From: an uncultured Eubacterium sp.
GTDB lineage: Bacteria > Bacillota > Clostridia > Lachnospirales > Lachnospiraceae
Direction: 5' to 3'
Assembly: GCA_910584595.1 (NCBI GenBank)
Contig: CAJUBQ010000046.1
Location: forward strand, 1-34,237
DNA: 34,237 nt
Below are positions 1 through 6,494 of this stretch, in pieces. Made by a program: the position numbers and the translations under genes. The notes beneath the pieces were generated by a model, which saw only the letters and a list, made by a program, of their open reading frames with translations, did not search any database and was not told the origin of the DNA. Each line of letters opens with the position of its first letter. Positions within the stretch are counted from its first letter, which is position 1.

Positions 1-643
1 TGTATCCTGTCCAAAATCTACCCCCTCCGTGTCCAGTTTTAGTATACCACTTCAAGACAAACACTACAGCAGATTTTGAACAGCACACAGGCAGGCCCGC
101 ACCATTTGACCCGTCATACAGGCTCCCCTCACAGCTTCTGCCGGGGGGGATGCAAGGCTTGACCTCTGGTACCCGGACAAAGAGGCGGGGATGGAATGCG
201 CCTGCGTTTATGAATCATTCTATCCAGTGATGATTTATTACTTAAACCGTTTAAAAGACTGGGGGCTGTATTTCCGCCAGTGCAAAGTATGCAGCCGCTT
301 TTTCCTCGCGAAAAGCCAGCGGTATGAACTGTGCAGCGAAAAATGCCGGAAAGCACAGTCTCTGCAGAACAAGCGGGATTTTGATGAGCGTGCAAGGGAA
401 AATAATTATGACCTGCTTTATAAGAATGAATGCCAGAACTGGCGGAATAAGATTAATAAAGCGAAAAAAACTGACGCATTCCCGGAAGAAAAGCTGAAAG
501 AAATGAAAAATTCGTTTGAAATATTTAAAAAGGAAGCCTTACAACGAAAAAAACTGATCCACACAGGTAAGTCCAGTGCAGAAGAATTTATGGACTGGAT
601 TTACCAACAGGGCAACATTATTGTAGAACTTACCAGAAAATAA
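1..643 (+). pseudogene. DUF6076-like protein, frameshifted, 5' end outside window
   Basis: The reading frame is open from the window edge to the run of seven G at 143-149. It then continues in the next frame to the stop at 643. Downstream of the shift the protein carries a zinc-finger-like CxxC-FFLAKSQRYELCSEKCR pattern, with C at about residues 31, 34, 48 and 52 counted from the Met at 191. A lysine/glutamate-rich helical tail follows. This matches my recollection of DUF6076 proteins, which are common in Firmicutes conjugative elements and are usually about twice this length. One extra G in the run would restore a single frame. The intact-looking 150-aa frame from 191 is therefore probably the C-terminal part, not a whole gene. 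Function is unknown. The shift may be a real mutation, slippage in the G tract, or a sequencing error. Confidence 0.6.
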
Positions 644-800
644 TAGACGAAATGCCTAGTATTTCCTTGTTGTAACTGCTCGTTACCATCCACTCCCACA
701 GATTCCATATGCCCTTATGCATGAGATACCTTTTGAGCCAGAAAAAAATATCGTAAAAATAAAATTATGGGAGTAATATTAAAAAATATGTCTAAATATT
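644..800. other. intergenic, no feature seen
   Basis: AT-rich DNA between two broken genes. I see no convincing promoter, hairpin or open frame on either strand. Confidence 0.5.
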
Positions 801-1015
801 ATGCTTGAAATTCCGGTCTCTTTATCAGAGCTACTTCAAAAAAGATTTTACCTAAAGCACATTGAAAACATTGGCTTATCTTCTGAACATCATAAAAAGT
901 ATGGATTGCAGACAAATACAGATTGAAAAATCCCCTGTACAAGTTCCTGCATTACGATATTACACCAAGAATCTTGGAATGCGAAATCCGTCAGCAGAAG
1001 AAAGAAAACAACTAA
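801..1015 (+). pseudogene. small unknown gene with one frameshift
   Basis: An ATG at 801 opens a 41-codon frame ending at TGA 924-926. From about 924 a protein-like frame (NPLYKFLHYDITPRILECEI) continues in another register to TAA 1013-1015. Read together they would give a protein of about 70 residues. The break sits at a run of five A (926-930). No family is recognised and there is no clear ribosome binding site. The longer frame starting at TTG 862 overlaps this DNA in the wrong register and is probably chance. Degeneration fits the surrounding broken genes. Confidence 0.35.
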
Positions 1016-1107
1016 AAAAGAAGATAGATGAACTAAAATATAGTAAAAATCTAACATCTATAAGCATACCTAAGCTTGCTACTATCAATACATATCCCCT
1101 AAAGAGT

Positions 1108-1135
1108 AAAAGGACTGTCAAATCGACAATCCTTT
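1108..1135 (-). terminator. hairpin terminator, possibly bidirectional
   Basis: Inverted repeat with an 11-bp stem (AAAGGATTGTC on the minus strand) and a 5-base loop. In minus-strand RNA the stem is continuous with one U-G wobble and is followed by UUUUAC. It overlaps the stop codon of the MetK-like fragment, so it probably ended that transcript. Confidence 0.5.
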
Positions 1136-1279
1136 ATCATAACTGAATAATTTTTCCCATAGATCTGTAAAATGTCCATATGTAGATGTTGGGAGAAATT
1201 TTGTCTTTTTCAAATTTAATCGTTCATTTATTTCTTGTGGACGAAAATCAAAATTTGTTTCAACAATATTTATTATTTG
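1118..1279 (-). pseudogene. C-terminal fragment resembling S-adenosylmethionine synthetase
   Basis: A minus-strand frame with no start codon encodes VETNFDFRP, then an LNLKK segment, then TYGHF and WEK. The order FDxRP...LxLKK...YGHF...WEK is that of the C-terminal domain of methionine adenosyltransferase (MetK), which makes S-adenosylmethionine from methionine and ATP. A TAA lies just upstream in the same frame, and none of the catalytic N-terminal domains is present. This is at most a remnant, about 50 of some 390 residues. It sits downstream of a methyltransferase operon on the same strand, so a former SAM-supply gene in that cluster is possible but unproven. Confidence 0.5.
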
Positions 1280-1500
1280 TTAAGAATAAATTCCATCTTT
1301 AATCACATGAATCATTATGGGTTATTCTTTCCCAAAAACATAAGGTGCAGAAACACAGCATTCTTTTCCAAATCCAGCAGATCAAGGCAATTTACAAACC
1401 TGACATCAAATTTACAATACTAGAGCTTTGTAAAACAACAGTATACTCATATGTAACCAAACAACAAATGTTCTATATTAATCACTTAAATTAAAATTCG
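1280..1500. other. AT-rich spacer downstream of the methyltransferase operon
   Basis: No frame on either strand looks coding. The 62-codon plus-strand frame at 1235-1423 has no ribosome binding site and a composition expected by chance in AT-rich DNA. Confidence 0.4.
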
Positions 1501-2184
1501 TTAATTTCCATTATATTTATAAATATCTGCTAAAATATCTAAATAACTTTCTTTCATCTTATCATAGAATTTGCTTTTTGTAAGGACAAAACCAAAATCT
1601 TGAAATTTTGTTGCTTTCGGAGCTTTATAATTAAAATGAATCCAACCAGATGATTCTTCAATATCAATCAGAAAACAACTAGACGTAATAAATAAATTAT
1701 GTTTCAACAATTTTAGATGATTCTTTTTATCATCTTTTATTTTATCTCTTATCCTTTCAATTATGATAGCTGTTTTATTTAAAGTCACTTTAATCTCATC
1801 GATTTCTCTGCCTGTATACATAGCATATAAATTCGCACATTCTGATTCTCCATCTAATATACAAAATTCGAAAGAAACATCACGTTCGTTTATTGCTTTT
1901 ATTAGAGCTTCTTCCATATCTTGTCGAATAATATCAGACATTGTATATCCAATATATATAAACCTTGTTTTTGCCCTACCTATTTCATCTCCGATAGTAC
2001 CTAATTGTTTTCGTAACATATCTTTATTGTAAAAGAAATATAACATGCCACTTTTTTTTATATTGACAATCAATTTAAAAAAAGAAAAAAATTTTAGTTT
2101 TTTCCTATTTTTCCAAATATATGCTATAGATCCCGTAATTATTGCAACAATTAATGCTACTATTACTTCTTTTAAAAAACCCAT
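1501..2184 (-). CDS. membrane-anchored protein with a phospholipase-D-like/DUF5919-type domain (tentative)
   Basis: 227 residues. Residues 4-23 (FLKEVIVALIVAIITGSIAY) form one transmembrane segment followed by a Lys/Arg-rich stretch, so the rest should face the cytoplasm. The body (about 70-220) has a Rossmann-like pattern: RFIYIGYTMSDI, then FEFCILDG, then LFITSSCFLID, and a Phe-rich end. This order resembles inactive phospholipase-D-like sensor domains such as DUF5919, from memory of the family; no HxK catalytic motif is present. The ATG at 2184 follows an AGGA box. The gene starts three bases after the methyltransferase stop, so the two are co-transcribed. The DNA is much more AT-rich than the prophage, which suggests transfer. 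Function unknown; a signalling or defence role is only a guess. Confidence 0.65.
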   Translation of the reverse strand: MGFLKEVIVALIVAIITGSIAYIWKNRKKLKFFSFFKLIVNIKKSGMLYFFYNKDMLRKQLGTIGDEIGRAKTRFIYIGYTMSDIIRQDMEEALIKAINERDVSFEFCILDGESECANLYAMYTGREIDEIKVTLNKTAIIIERIRDKIKDDKKNHLKLLKHNLFITSSCFLIDIEESSGWIHFNYKAPKATKFQDFGFVLTKSKFYDKMKESYLDILADIYKYNGN

Positions 2185-2187
2185 ATG

Positions 2188-2874
2188 CTATCCTACCTTT
2201 TGCAAATGTAAATATATATACCGTCCATATTTTTTAGAACACTTATGAGTCAGCTTATCCAAAAGAGTCAACAAACCTTTGTCTCCAATACAAGGTTCTA
2301 TGGATTTTGATAAGATAATAAATCTATCACTAATCAAAGAACAAATCTCAGCATCTGTCATTTCTTTTGTCAAGCCATATCTCCATAATTTCAATTTATC
2401 CCATATTTTATGTTGAAGATAAAATACAGATTTCTTGTTAGACCAAATCATCACAACTTCCCCATTTGTTTTCAATGAGCGATAAATTGTATTAATCCCT
2501 TGTTCTATATTTTCTAAATGTTCTAAAATACTAAATGCAATTGCTAAATCGAATCTTTGATCTATGTGATCAATTGGGTAATTTAGGTTTCGCTTAAAAA
2601 ATTTTTTTCTATTTTGACATTTACGTAAATTTGTTTTTGCTTTCTTTAATCCTACATATGAATTATCCATCAAAACAGCTTCTAAATTTGGAAATAATCG
2701 CAACAATTCTAAAGTAACATAGCCACCTCCTGCACCAAAATCAACAATCTTATGATGGTTTTCAAAATCTACCCCCAAATTGATAAAATACTCTAATTTC
2801 TTCGCTGATTTTCTATTACGGACTTTTTTCTTCGAATATATATCTTTGTCCCATATTTTATCCCAAATGTTCAA
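2188..2874 (-). CDS. class I SAM-dependent methyltransferase
   Basis: About 228 residues. Motif I is VDFGAGGGYVTLEL (the SAM-binding glycine loop). An acidic end of strand 2 follows (LEAVLMDNS), then the strand-4 region DLAIAFSILEHLENIEQGIN, typical of the Methyltransf_11/25 group, and a strand-5 segment GEVVMIWSN. The substrate cannot be told from sequence; the EHLEN signature is common in small-molecule and lipid methyltransferases. A GTG at 2883 directly abuts the AGGGAG box, so the TTG at 2874, eight bases downstream of it, is the more likely start. It is the first gene of a two-gene operon driven by the promoter at 2924-2952. It is very AT-rich compared with the prophage. Confidence 0.8.
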   Translation of the reverse strand: MNIWDKIWDKDIYSKKKVRNRKSAKKLEYFINLGVDFENHHKIVDFGAGGGYVTLELLRLFPNLEAVLMDNSYVGLKKAKTNLRKCQNRKKFFKRNLNYPIDHIDQRFDLAIAFSILEHLENIEQGINTIYRSLKTNGEVVMIWSNKKSVFYLQHKIWDKLKLWRYGLTKEMTDAEICSLISDRFIILSKSIEPCIGDKGLLTLLDKLTHKCSKKYGRYIYLHLQKVG

Positions 2875-2923
2875 AATATCCACTCCCTAAAATAATTCTT
2901 TGTTCTATTACAAAAACAATATT

Positions 2924-2952
2924 ATTATAATGCAAAAGAAAAAATAATTCAA
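2924..2952 (-). promoter_or_regulatory. sigma-70-type promoter of the methyltransferase operon
   Basis: On the minus strand: TTGAAT, a 17-base spacer, then TATAAT. It lies about 50 bases upstream of the methyltransferase start, with no other gene between. Confidence 0.7.
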
Positions 2953-3146
2953 GCTAATTTTATTACTTATTCCATTCAATTTATCATATGTAATTGCTTA
3001 GTTGCTCAATTTTGTAATACCTACATTCTCAAACAGAAAATGTTTCTAATCCCTGCTTCATACAATTTATTAAAGAATATTTGTTAAATATTTTATACAG
3101 CCATGGTATTATTTTTAAAATTTATGTTATATAACTTTCGATAAAA
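2953..3146. other. AT-rich intergenic region
   Basis: Strongly AT-rich, with no open frame worth naming. It separates the AT-rich operon from the GC-richer helicase fragment and may contain the boundary of a separate insertion. Confidence 0.4.
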
Positions 3147-3893
3147 CTATTTTTTACCAAACAACAGAATACCCTGCCTTTGCTGATTTTCAATGTACCG
3201 TCTGGCACGCTCCTCCTCGGACGGACGCCAGGGCACATCGAGGTGGTGTAACGCAATCAGTCTGTCCTGTACGTTTGTCCCGGCTCCCATTTTTGCGGTT
3301 GAGCCTAACAAAAAACGAACCTGCCCGCTTCTTACTTTTGCGAACAGCTCCGCTTTCCTTGTTTCCGTATTGGCATTATGGATAAACGCTATTTCATTCT
3401 CCGGCACTCCCTTCGCCATGAGTTTATCCCTGATGTCCTCATATACGTTGAATGTCCCATCTCCTTTCGGCGTGGATAAATCGCAGAAGATAAGCTGCGC
3501 CGATTTCTGCTCTTTTGTCTGCTCCCAAATCTCAAACGCCTTCTCCACACAGGTTGTGGCTTTGGAGTTTTCTTCATCCGGGAGCATATCATTGATGAGC
3601 CGCTGGTCTAACGCTAACTTTCTTCCATCGTTGGTTATCTTTAGCATATTGTCGATGTTCGGCTGCACTTTCCTGTCCCTGACCGCTTCCGCCCTGTCCG
3701 CAAGTGACTGAACCATATCCTGCTGGTACTCGCTCGGTTTTAACACGATATTTTCATAATCCGCTTCCGGCACAGGCAGCTTCAACATATCCGGTGTCTG
3801 AATGTCCGCACTCTCTTTGAATAATGCAATCAGTTCCGGTAAATTGAAGAACTTAGCGAACCTTGTCTTTGCCCTGTATCCAGTTGGATATGT
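3147..3893 (-). pseudogene. fragment of a giant SNF2-type helicase/methylase protein of conjugative elements
   Basis: The protein includes AKFFNLPELIALF, ADIQTPDMLKLPVP, the helicase C-domain segments LIFCDLSTPKGDG, EIAFIHNAN and VRFLLGSTAKMGAGTNVQ, and LDVPWRPS. These are the hallmarks of the very large (over 2,000-residue) SNF2-helicase/N6-methylase proteins of Firmicutes integrative conjugative elements. Only about 230 residues remain. The usual downstream EQR-GRIIRQGN motif is replaced by unrelated residues and a stop. Upstream, the frame stays helicase-like through TGYRAKTRF to about 3893, where similarity ends at the prophage edge. No start codon with a ribosome binding site is present, so it is broken at both ends and non-functional. 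Confidence 0.8.
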
Positions 3894-3912
3894 AGATTTA
3901 GTACAACATTAT
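3885..3912. other. probable left prophage boundary (attachment site region)
   Basis: Helicase-like coding on the minus strand stops being recognisable at about 3893, and phage-associated DNA begins just to the right. The matching attachment site and the integrase are not in the window, so the core sequence cannot be defined here. Confidence 0.4.
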
Positions 3913-3952
3913 GGAACCCCGGAAGACTGCTGCCCTCCGGGGTTCTTTTTAT
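3913..3952 (+). terminator. strong rho-independent terminator at the prophage edge
   Basis: Stem GAACCCCGGA (3914-3923) pairs perfectly with TCCGGGGTTC (3936-3945) around a 12-base loop, followed by TTTTTATT. The U-run is on the plus strand only. It would stop plus-strand transcription entering the prophage from the left flank and could insulate the late operon from antisense RNA. Confidence 0.75.
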
Positions 3953-4037
3953 TCCGTCAACCGTTCCACTACCATATACAACGGCAAAATTTCTTTTATT
4001 TCCTGTTTTTTTCGCTCCTCTACTTCTTATTGTGTTA

Positions 4038-4139
4038 TTACGCTGATACCCCCCCCCGCACTTCAACTTCAATCTTTGTTTTCTGTAGTCCTGCTGTTTC
4101 TCTTATTATTTTTTCAATATCATTTTTTGTAATTATCAT
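4038..4139 (-). CDS. small unknown protein, 33 aa, ending in a poly-G tract
   Basis: The ATG follows an AAAGGG box at an acceptable distance. The product is a short charged helix (ITKNDIEKIIRETAGLQKTK), then RGGVSA encoded in part by nine consecutive G (plus-strand C run 4049-4057). Slippage in that run would extend the frame in other registers. It overlaps the end of the preceding 57-aa frame by 20 bases and is the last candidate gene before the prophage edge. No family recognised. Confidence 0.35.
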   Translation of the reverse strand: MIITKNDIEKIIRETAGLQKTKIEVEVRGGVSA

Positions 4140-4293
4140 GCCAGCTTTTCCCTTTCTCTTGCATCAACCCGCCATCTTCCGTCTGGCACACTCTTTTGCT
4201 TCCGTCCGGATTGTCTTCCAATGCGCCGTCCGGAACGTTATCCGTCGCAACTGTAATCTCAGATGGCATCGCTTGCGCTCTGGCGTCATTCAT
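4120..4293 (-). CDS. small hypothetical protein, 57 aa
   Basis: The frame starts with ATG behind a strong AAGGAGG box ten bases upstream, which is the main reason to accept it. The product is soluble and acidic, with a repeated VPDGALEDNPDGS-like segment. It lies 66 bases downstream of the endolysin on the same strand, so it should be part of the late transcript. No family is recognised and no signal or membrane segment is visible. Confidence 0.5.
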   Translation of the reverse strand: MNDARAQAMPSEITVATDNVPDGALEDNPDGSKRVCQTEDGGLMQEKGKSWHDNYKK

Positions 4294-4359
4294 GTTTCCT
4301 TATCCTCCTTTTTCAGCAGCTTTTAAGCCTGCCCTCGGTAAATCATACTGCTTTTTATA

Positions 4360-5163
4360 TTATTTCTTTAATATATCCGCTCTCATTTCATTTTTATAGA
4401 CCAGCGGCACCCAATATCCAGACTTCATTTGTCCCCATGCATCCTCCCCGATGTATGTAACTTTCCTTAGATGGAATGTTTTCCCTTTTTTGAACACTGC
4501 AGGCCCAAACGCATTCCTGCACTTTTTTCGCACCGCTTCCGACAGGCTGTTATATGGCACCGTATTCTTCCCTGTTCCTGCGTTTTTCCTCAGATAGCAG
4601 GACTGCGTGGTGATATATGTCTGACCTGTCTTATATTTGTGTTTGCGAAGCCTGTTTTTAAATTCCTCCCATGCAGTGGCATCCATAAAGTATGCCGGGC
4701 AGTGTTTTCCATTCACGTCAAAATGGCGGATAACCCGGCTTAGGTCTATATGATATTTTTCCATCAACTCCATGCACAAAGCAGCGGCATTTTTCATTGT
4801 CTTCTCTGTTGCCTGGAGTTTTCCGTCCTTTTTCGTATCGCACATTTCGATACTGACACTGTTTGCATTCGTAGCAGTCCCATACAGCTTCCCGCCGCCT
4901 GTCTTTTCACAATCCGTGTACTTCTTTCCGCCAACCGACCAGGCGATGAAATTGTCAGGGACAGACTGCGTGATGCTGTCGTCATCGACAAAATAATGCG
5001 CAGAAGCATTTCTGTTCGGCTTCTGAAAATATTTTGCGTTCGACTCGCCGCTGTCCCCATCATTTGCTGTATAATGCAGCACAATATACCTTATGGATGA
5101 AAGTGCGCGTGTCCCGCCAAAATTGCTTTTGTGTGCCAGGGCTGTTTTTCTCGTTACCTCCAT
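4360..5163 (-). CDS. endolysin, N-acetylmuramoyl-L-alanine amidase (Amidase_2 family)
   Basis: 267 residues. It cleaves the bond between the glycan and the stem peptide of peptidoglycan to release phage. The catalytic domain (about 20-165) starts with RYIVLHYTAN (zinc His30). It continues with SAHYFVDDD (His56) and ANSVSIEMCD, and ends with RHFDVNGKHCP, giving His147, Lys153 and Cys155, the usual zinc and catalytic set. Residues of about 175-267 form a separate C-terminal cell-wall-binding-like region with aromatic and basic residues (YLRKNAGTG, WGQMKSGYWVPL), suggestive of an SH3-type fold. There is no signal peptide, so export depends on the holin just upstream. The ATG is preceded by AAGGAGGAG, and the gene begins one base after the holin stop. 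Confidence 0.92.
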   Translation of the reverse strand: MEVTRKTALAHKSNFGGTRALSSIRYIVLHYTANDGDSGESNAKYFQKPNRNASAHYFVDDDSITQSVPDNFIAWSVGGKKYTDCEKTGGGKLYGTATNANSVSIEMCDTKKDGKLQATEKTMKNAAALCMELMEKYHIDLSRVIRHFDVNGKHCPAYFMDATAWEEFKNRLRKHKYKTGQTYITTQSCYLRKNAGTGKNTVPYNSLSEAVRKKCRNAFGPAVFKKGKTFHLRKVTYIGEDAWGQMKSGYWVPLVYKNEMRADILKK

Positions 5164-5164
5164 G

Positions 5165-5401
5165 TTACGGCTCCTCCTTCTGCATTACTTCTGGAATTCC
5201 CGCCACGGACGTTAACAGCGACGTTAACCCGGAAAGTAATGCTGTGCTGGCTACCACACGCCAATCCACCTGGCTGATGGTTGCCGCTGCAGGGATAAGC
5301 GCTAAGGCTGCCTGCGCGGTCGTTTTTACCGCCCGGACGCCTGCGGCGCGTACCCACTGTTTTGTATCAATGGATGCCCGGAACACATTATTTTGAAACA
5401 T
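5165..5401 (-). CDS. phage holin (r1t-like family)
   Basis: 78 residues. The start MFQNNVFRASIDTKQWVRAAG is typical of r1t/Dp-1-type holins. Two hydrophobic stretches follow: KTTAQAALALIPAAATIS (about 24-41) and WRVVASTALLSGLTSLLTSVAGIP (about 46-69). The product forms the membrane lesion that lets the amidase reach the wall. The first ATG (5407) is only two bases from the AAAGGGG box; the second (5401) is at normal distance and is chosen. It sits directly before the endolysin in the standard lysis order. Confidence 0.88.
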   Translation of the reverse strand: MFQNNVFRASIDTKQWVRAAGVRAVKTTAQAALALIPAAATISQVDWRVVASTALLSGLTSLLTSVAGIPEVMQKEEP

Positions 5402-5522
5402 TCTCATTTCCCCTTTCTGTTTTTCTTCTTTGTAATTTTAACAATGACAAAAACCATACGGTCCAAAGTGTAACATCCAACCTGTTTCCTATTTTTGATG
5501 CTGATAAAATCTTTTCCGTCAT
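5388..5522 (-). CDS. possible small membrane peptide, 44 aa
   Basis: ATG with AAAGG seven bases upstream. The product has a single hydrophobic segment (LWTVWFLSLLKL) flanked by charged ends and overlaps the holin start by 14 bases. It fills an otherwise empty gap in the lysis cassette and could be an extra lysis peptide, but no family is recognised and it may be chance. Confidence 0.3.
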   Translation of the reverse strand: MTEKILSASKIGNRLDVTLWTVWFLSLLKLQRRKTERGNENVSK

Positions 5523-5623
5523 TTTGTAACCTTTACGCTCCTTTCTCTTCTGTTCTGTCTTACCTTTTCCTGCTTACGGCATTGCTGTTCCTGCGCATGA
5601 ATTTAGCCACAAGCGCGTTTCTC

Positions 5624-5953
5624 CTACATGCCGATCTGTGTAAAGATAAATCCGACTGCGATGCCGATCACTGCCGTTATGACATATCCGGTCACCTTGC
5701 GCCACATCTCGCCATCACGGTTTTTCAGTTCTTCAATGTCATTCCCCTGTTGTTCCTGAACCTTCGTCATATTCTTCATGCTGACTGCCAGCTCCTTTAC
5801 GGATGCGGTCAAATCCCCGATCTGGCGCACTGTTTCTTCCAATTCGTCGATTCGGTGGTTCTGGCGTTTGTCTTCATCGGTCAAACGCTTGTTTTCCGCT
5901 TCCATGCGTCTGCTGAATTCTTCATGCTCCGCACGTGTGATTGGTGTGTCCAT
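5624..5953 (-). CDS. XhlA/hemolysin-like membrane-anchored coiled-coil protein
   Basis: 109 residues. A long amphipathic coiled coil (about 10-80, rich in E/K/R heptads such as DRIDELEETVRQIG-like segments) is followed by one C-terminal transmembrane helix (YVITAVIGIAVGFIFTQIG). This is the architecture of XhlA/BhlA proteins that lie before the holin in Bacillus PBSX and related phages and assist lysis. The TTG-initiated longer frame (from 5995) is less likely than the ATG at 5953, which has GGGAG six bases upstream. Confidence 0.75.
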   Translation of the reverse strand: MDTPITRAEHEEFSRRMEAENKRLTDEDKRQNHRIDELEETVRQIGDLTASVKELAVSMKNMTKVQEQQGNDIEELKNRDGEMWRKVTGYVITAVIGIAVGFIFTQIGM

Positions 5954-6008
5954 GTCTATCTCCCATCCCTTTCCTTTTTCTGTTTCCCCTGCCAAAAAAC
6001 ATTTGCTG

Positions 6009-6164
6009 TCAGACCGGTTTTTCTCCCGTTATCTCTTCATATTCCTGCCGCGTTAAAACACGGTAGCCTACGAAGCGCATAAGCTGCTCCTTTGTGCAGC
6101 CGCCGCGCTCATAGCGTGCTTTTAATGTTTCATATCTTTCCGAATGCGCCGCCTTTTTTGTCAT
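6009..6164 (-). CDS. XkdX family protein
   Basis: 51 residues, with the family signature ERYETLKARYERGGCTKEQL and a YRVLTRQEYEEITG end. XkdX proteins are tiny, conserved proteins between tail fibres and the lysis genes of PBSX-like phages; their role is not established. The ATG overlaps the stop of the preceding gene as ATGA, and the AAGGGGG box lies inside that gene, so translation is coupled. Confidence 0.85.
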   Translation of the reverse strand: MTKKAAHSERYETLKARYERGGCTKEQLMRFVGYRVLTRQEYEEITGEKPV

Positions 6165-6439
6165 GTCGTTTCCCCCTTTGCGTCCTTATTTTCCATGCTT
6201 GTTTGCGCCTGCTCTTCCCCTGCGTCCTCTGCCTGCGCGGTCTGCAGTCCGAGAACCGCAAGCTCCAGTTCCGTAATTGCAAGGCCTTTTTCGATGTCCC
6301 CGAGTTCCAGCTCCGTAATTGCAAGGTCTTTTTCCGCATCCCGCCGCTCCAGCTGCGCGATCTGCTCCATGAGCCTTTTGCTGTCCTTTTCCTTCTCATG
6401 GAGCTGTTTCAGAGAGTCCTTTTTCCATTTTAAGCCCAT
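6161..6439 (-). CDS. small coiled-coil phage protein with internal repeat
   Basis: 92 residues, almost wholly helical and charged, with no transmembrane segment. Two adjacent 14-residue copies contain LAITELEL and form consecutive coiled-coil heptads. They correspond to the DNA repeat at 6271-6354. The second ATG (6439) has the AAAGGG box at normal distance; the first (6445) is too close. Its position between the distal fibre gene and XkdX suggests a fibre-associated or trimerising partner. No family recognised. Confidence 0.65.
   Translation of the reverse strand: MGLKWKKDSLKQLHEKEKDSKRLMEQIAQLERRDAEKDLAITELELGDIEKGLAITELELAVLGLQTAQAEDAGEEQAQTSMENKDAKGETT
6271..6354 (-). repeat. 42-bp tandem repeat, two copies
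   Basis: Units 6271-6312 and 6313-6354 share CCGTAATTGCAAGG and the following CTTTTTC, with scattered differences. The unit is 14 codons, so copy number changes keep the reading frame. Confidence 0.8.
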
Positions 6440-6494
6440 TTCCATTCCCTTTCCCGTTTCCGTATTTCTTATTTACAATGCCTTCTACATGCTT

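Noticed and set aside
862..1146. 94-codon plus-strand frame
   Set aside because: It starts at TTG without a ribosome binding site and overlaps a better protein-like frame in another register; its end runs over the opposite-strand MetK-like fragment.
3193..3711. 172-codon plus-strand frame
   Set aside because: Antisense to the recognisable helicase fragment.
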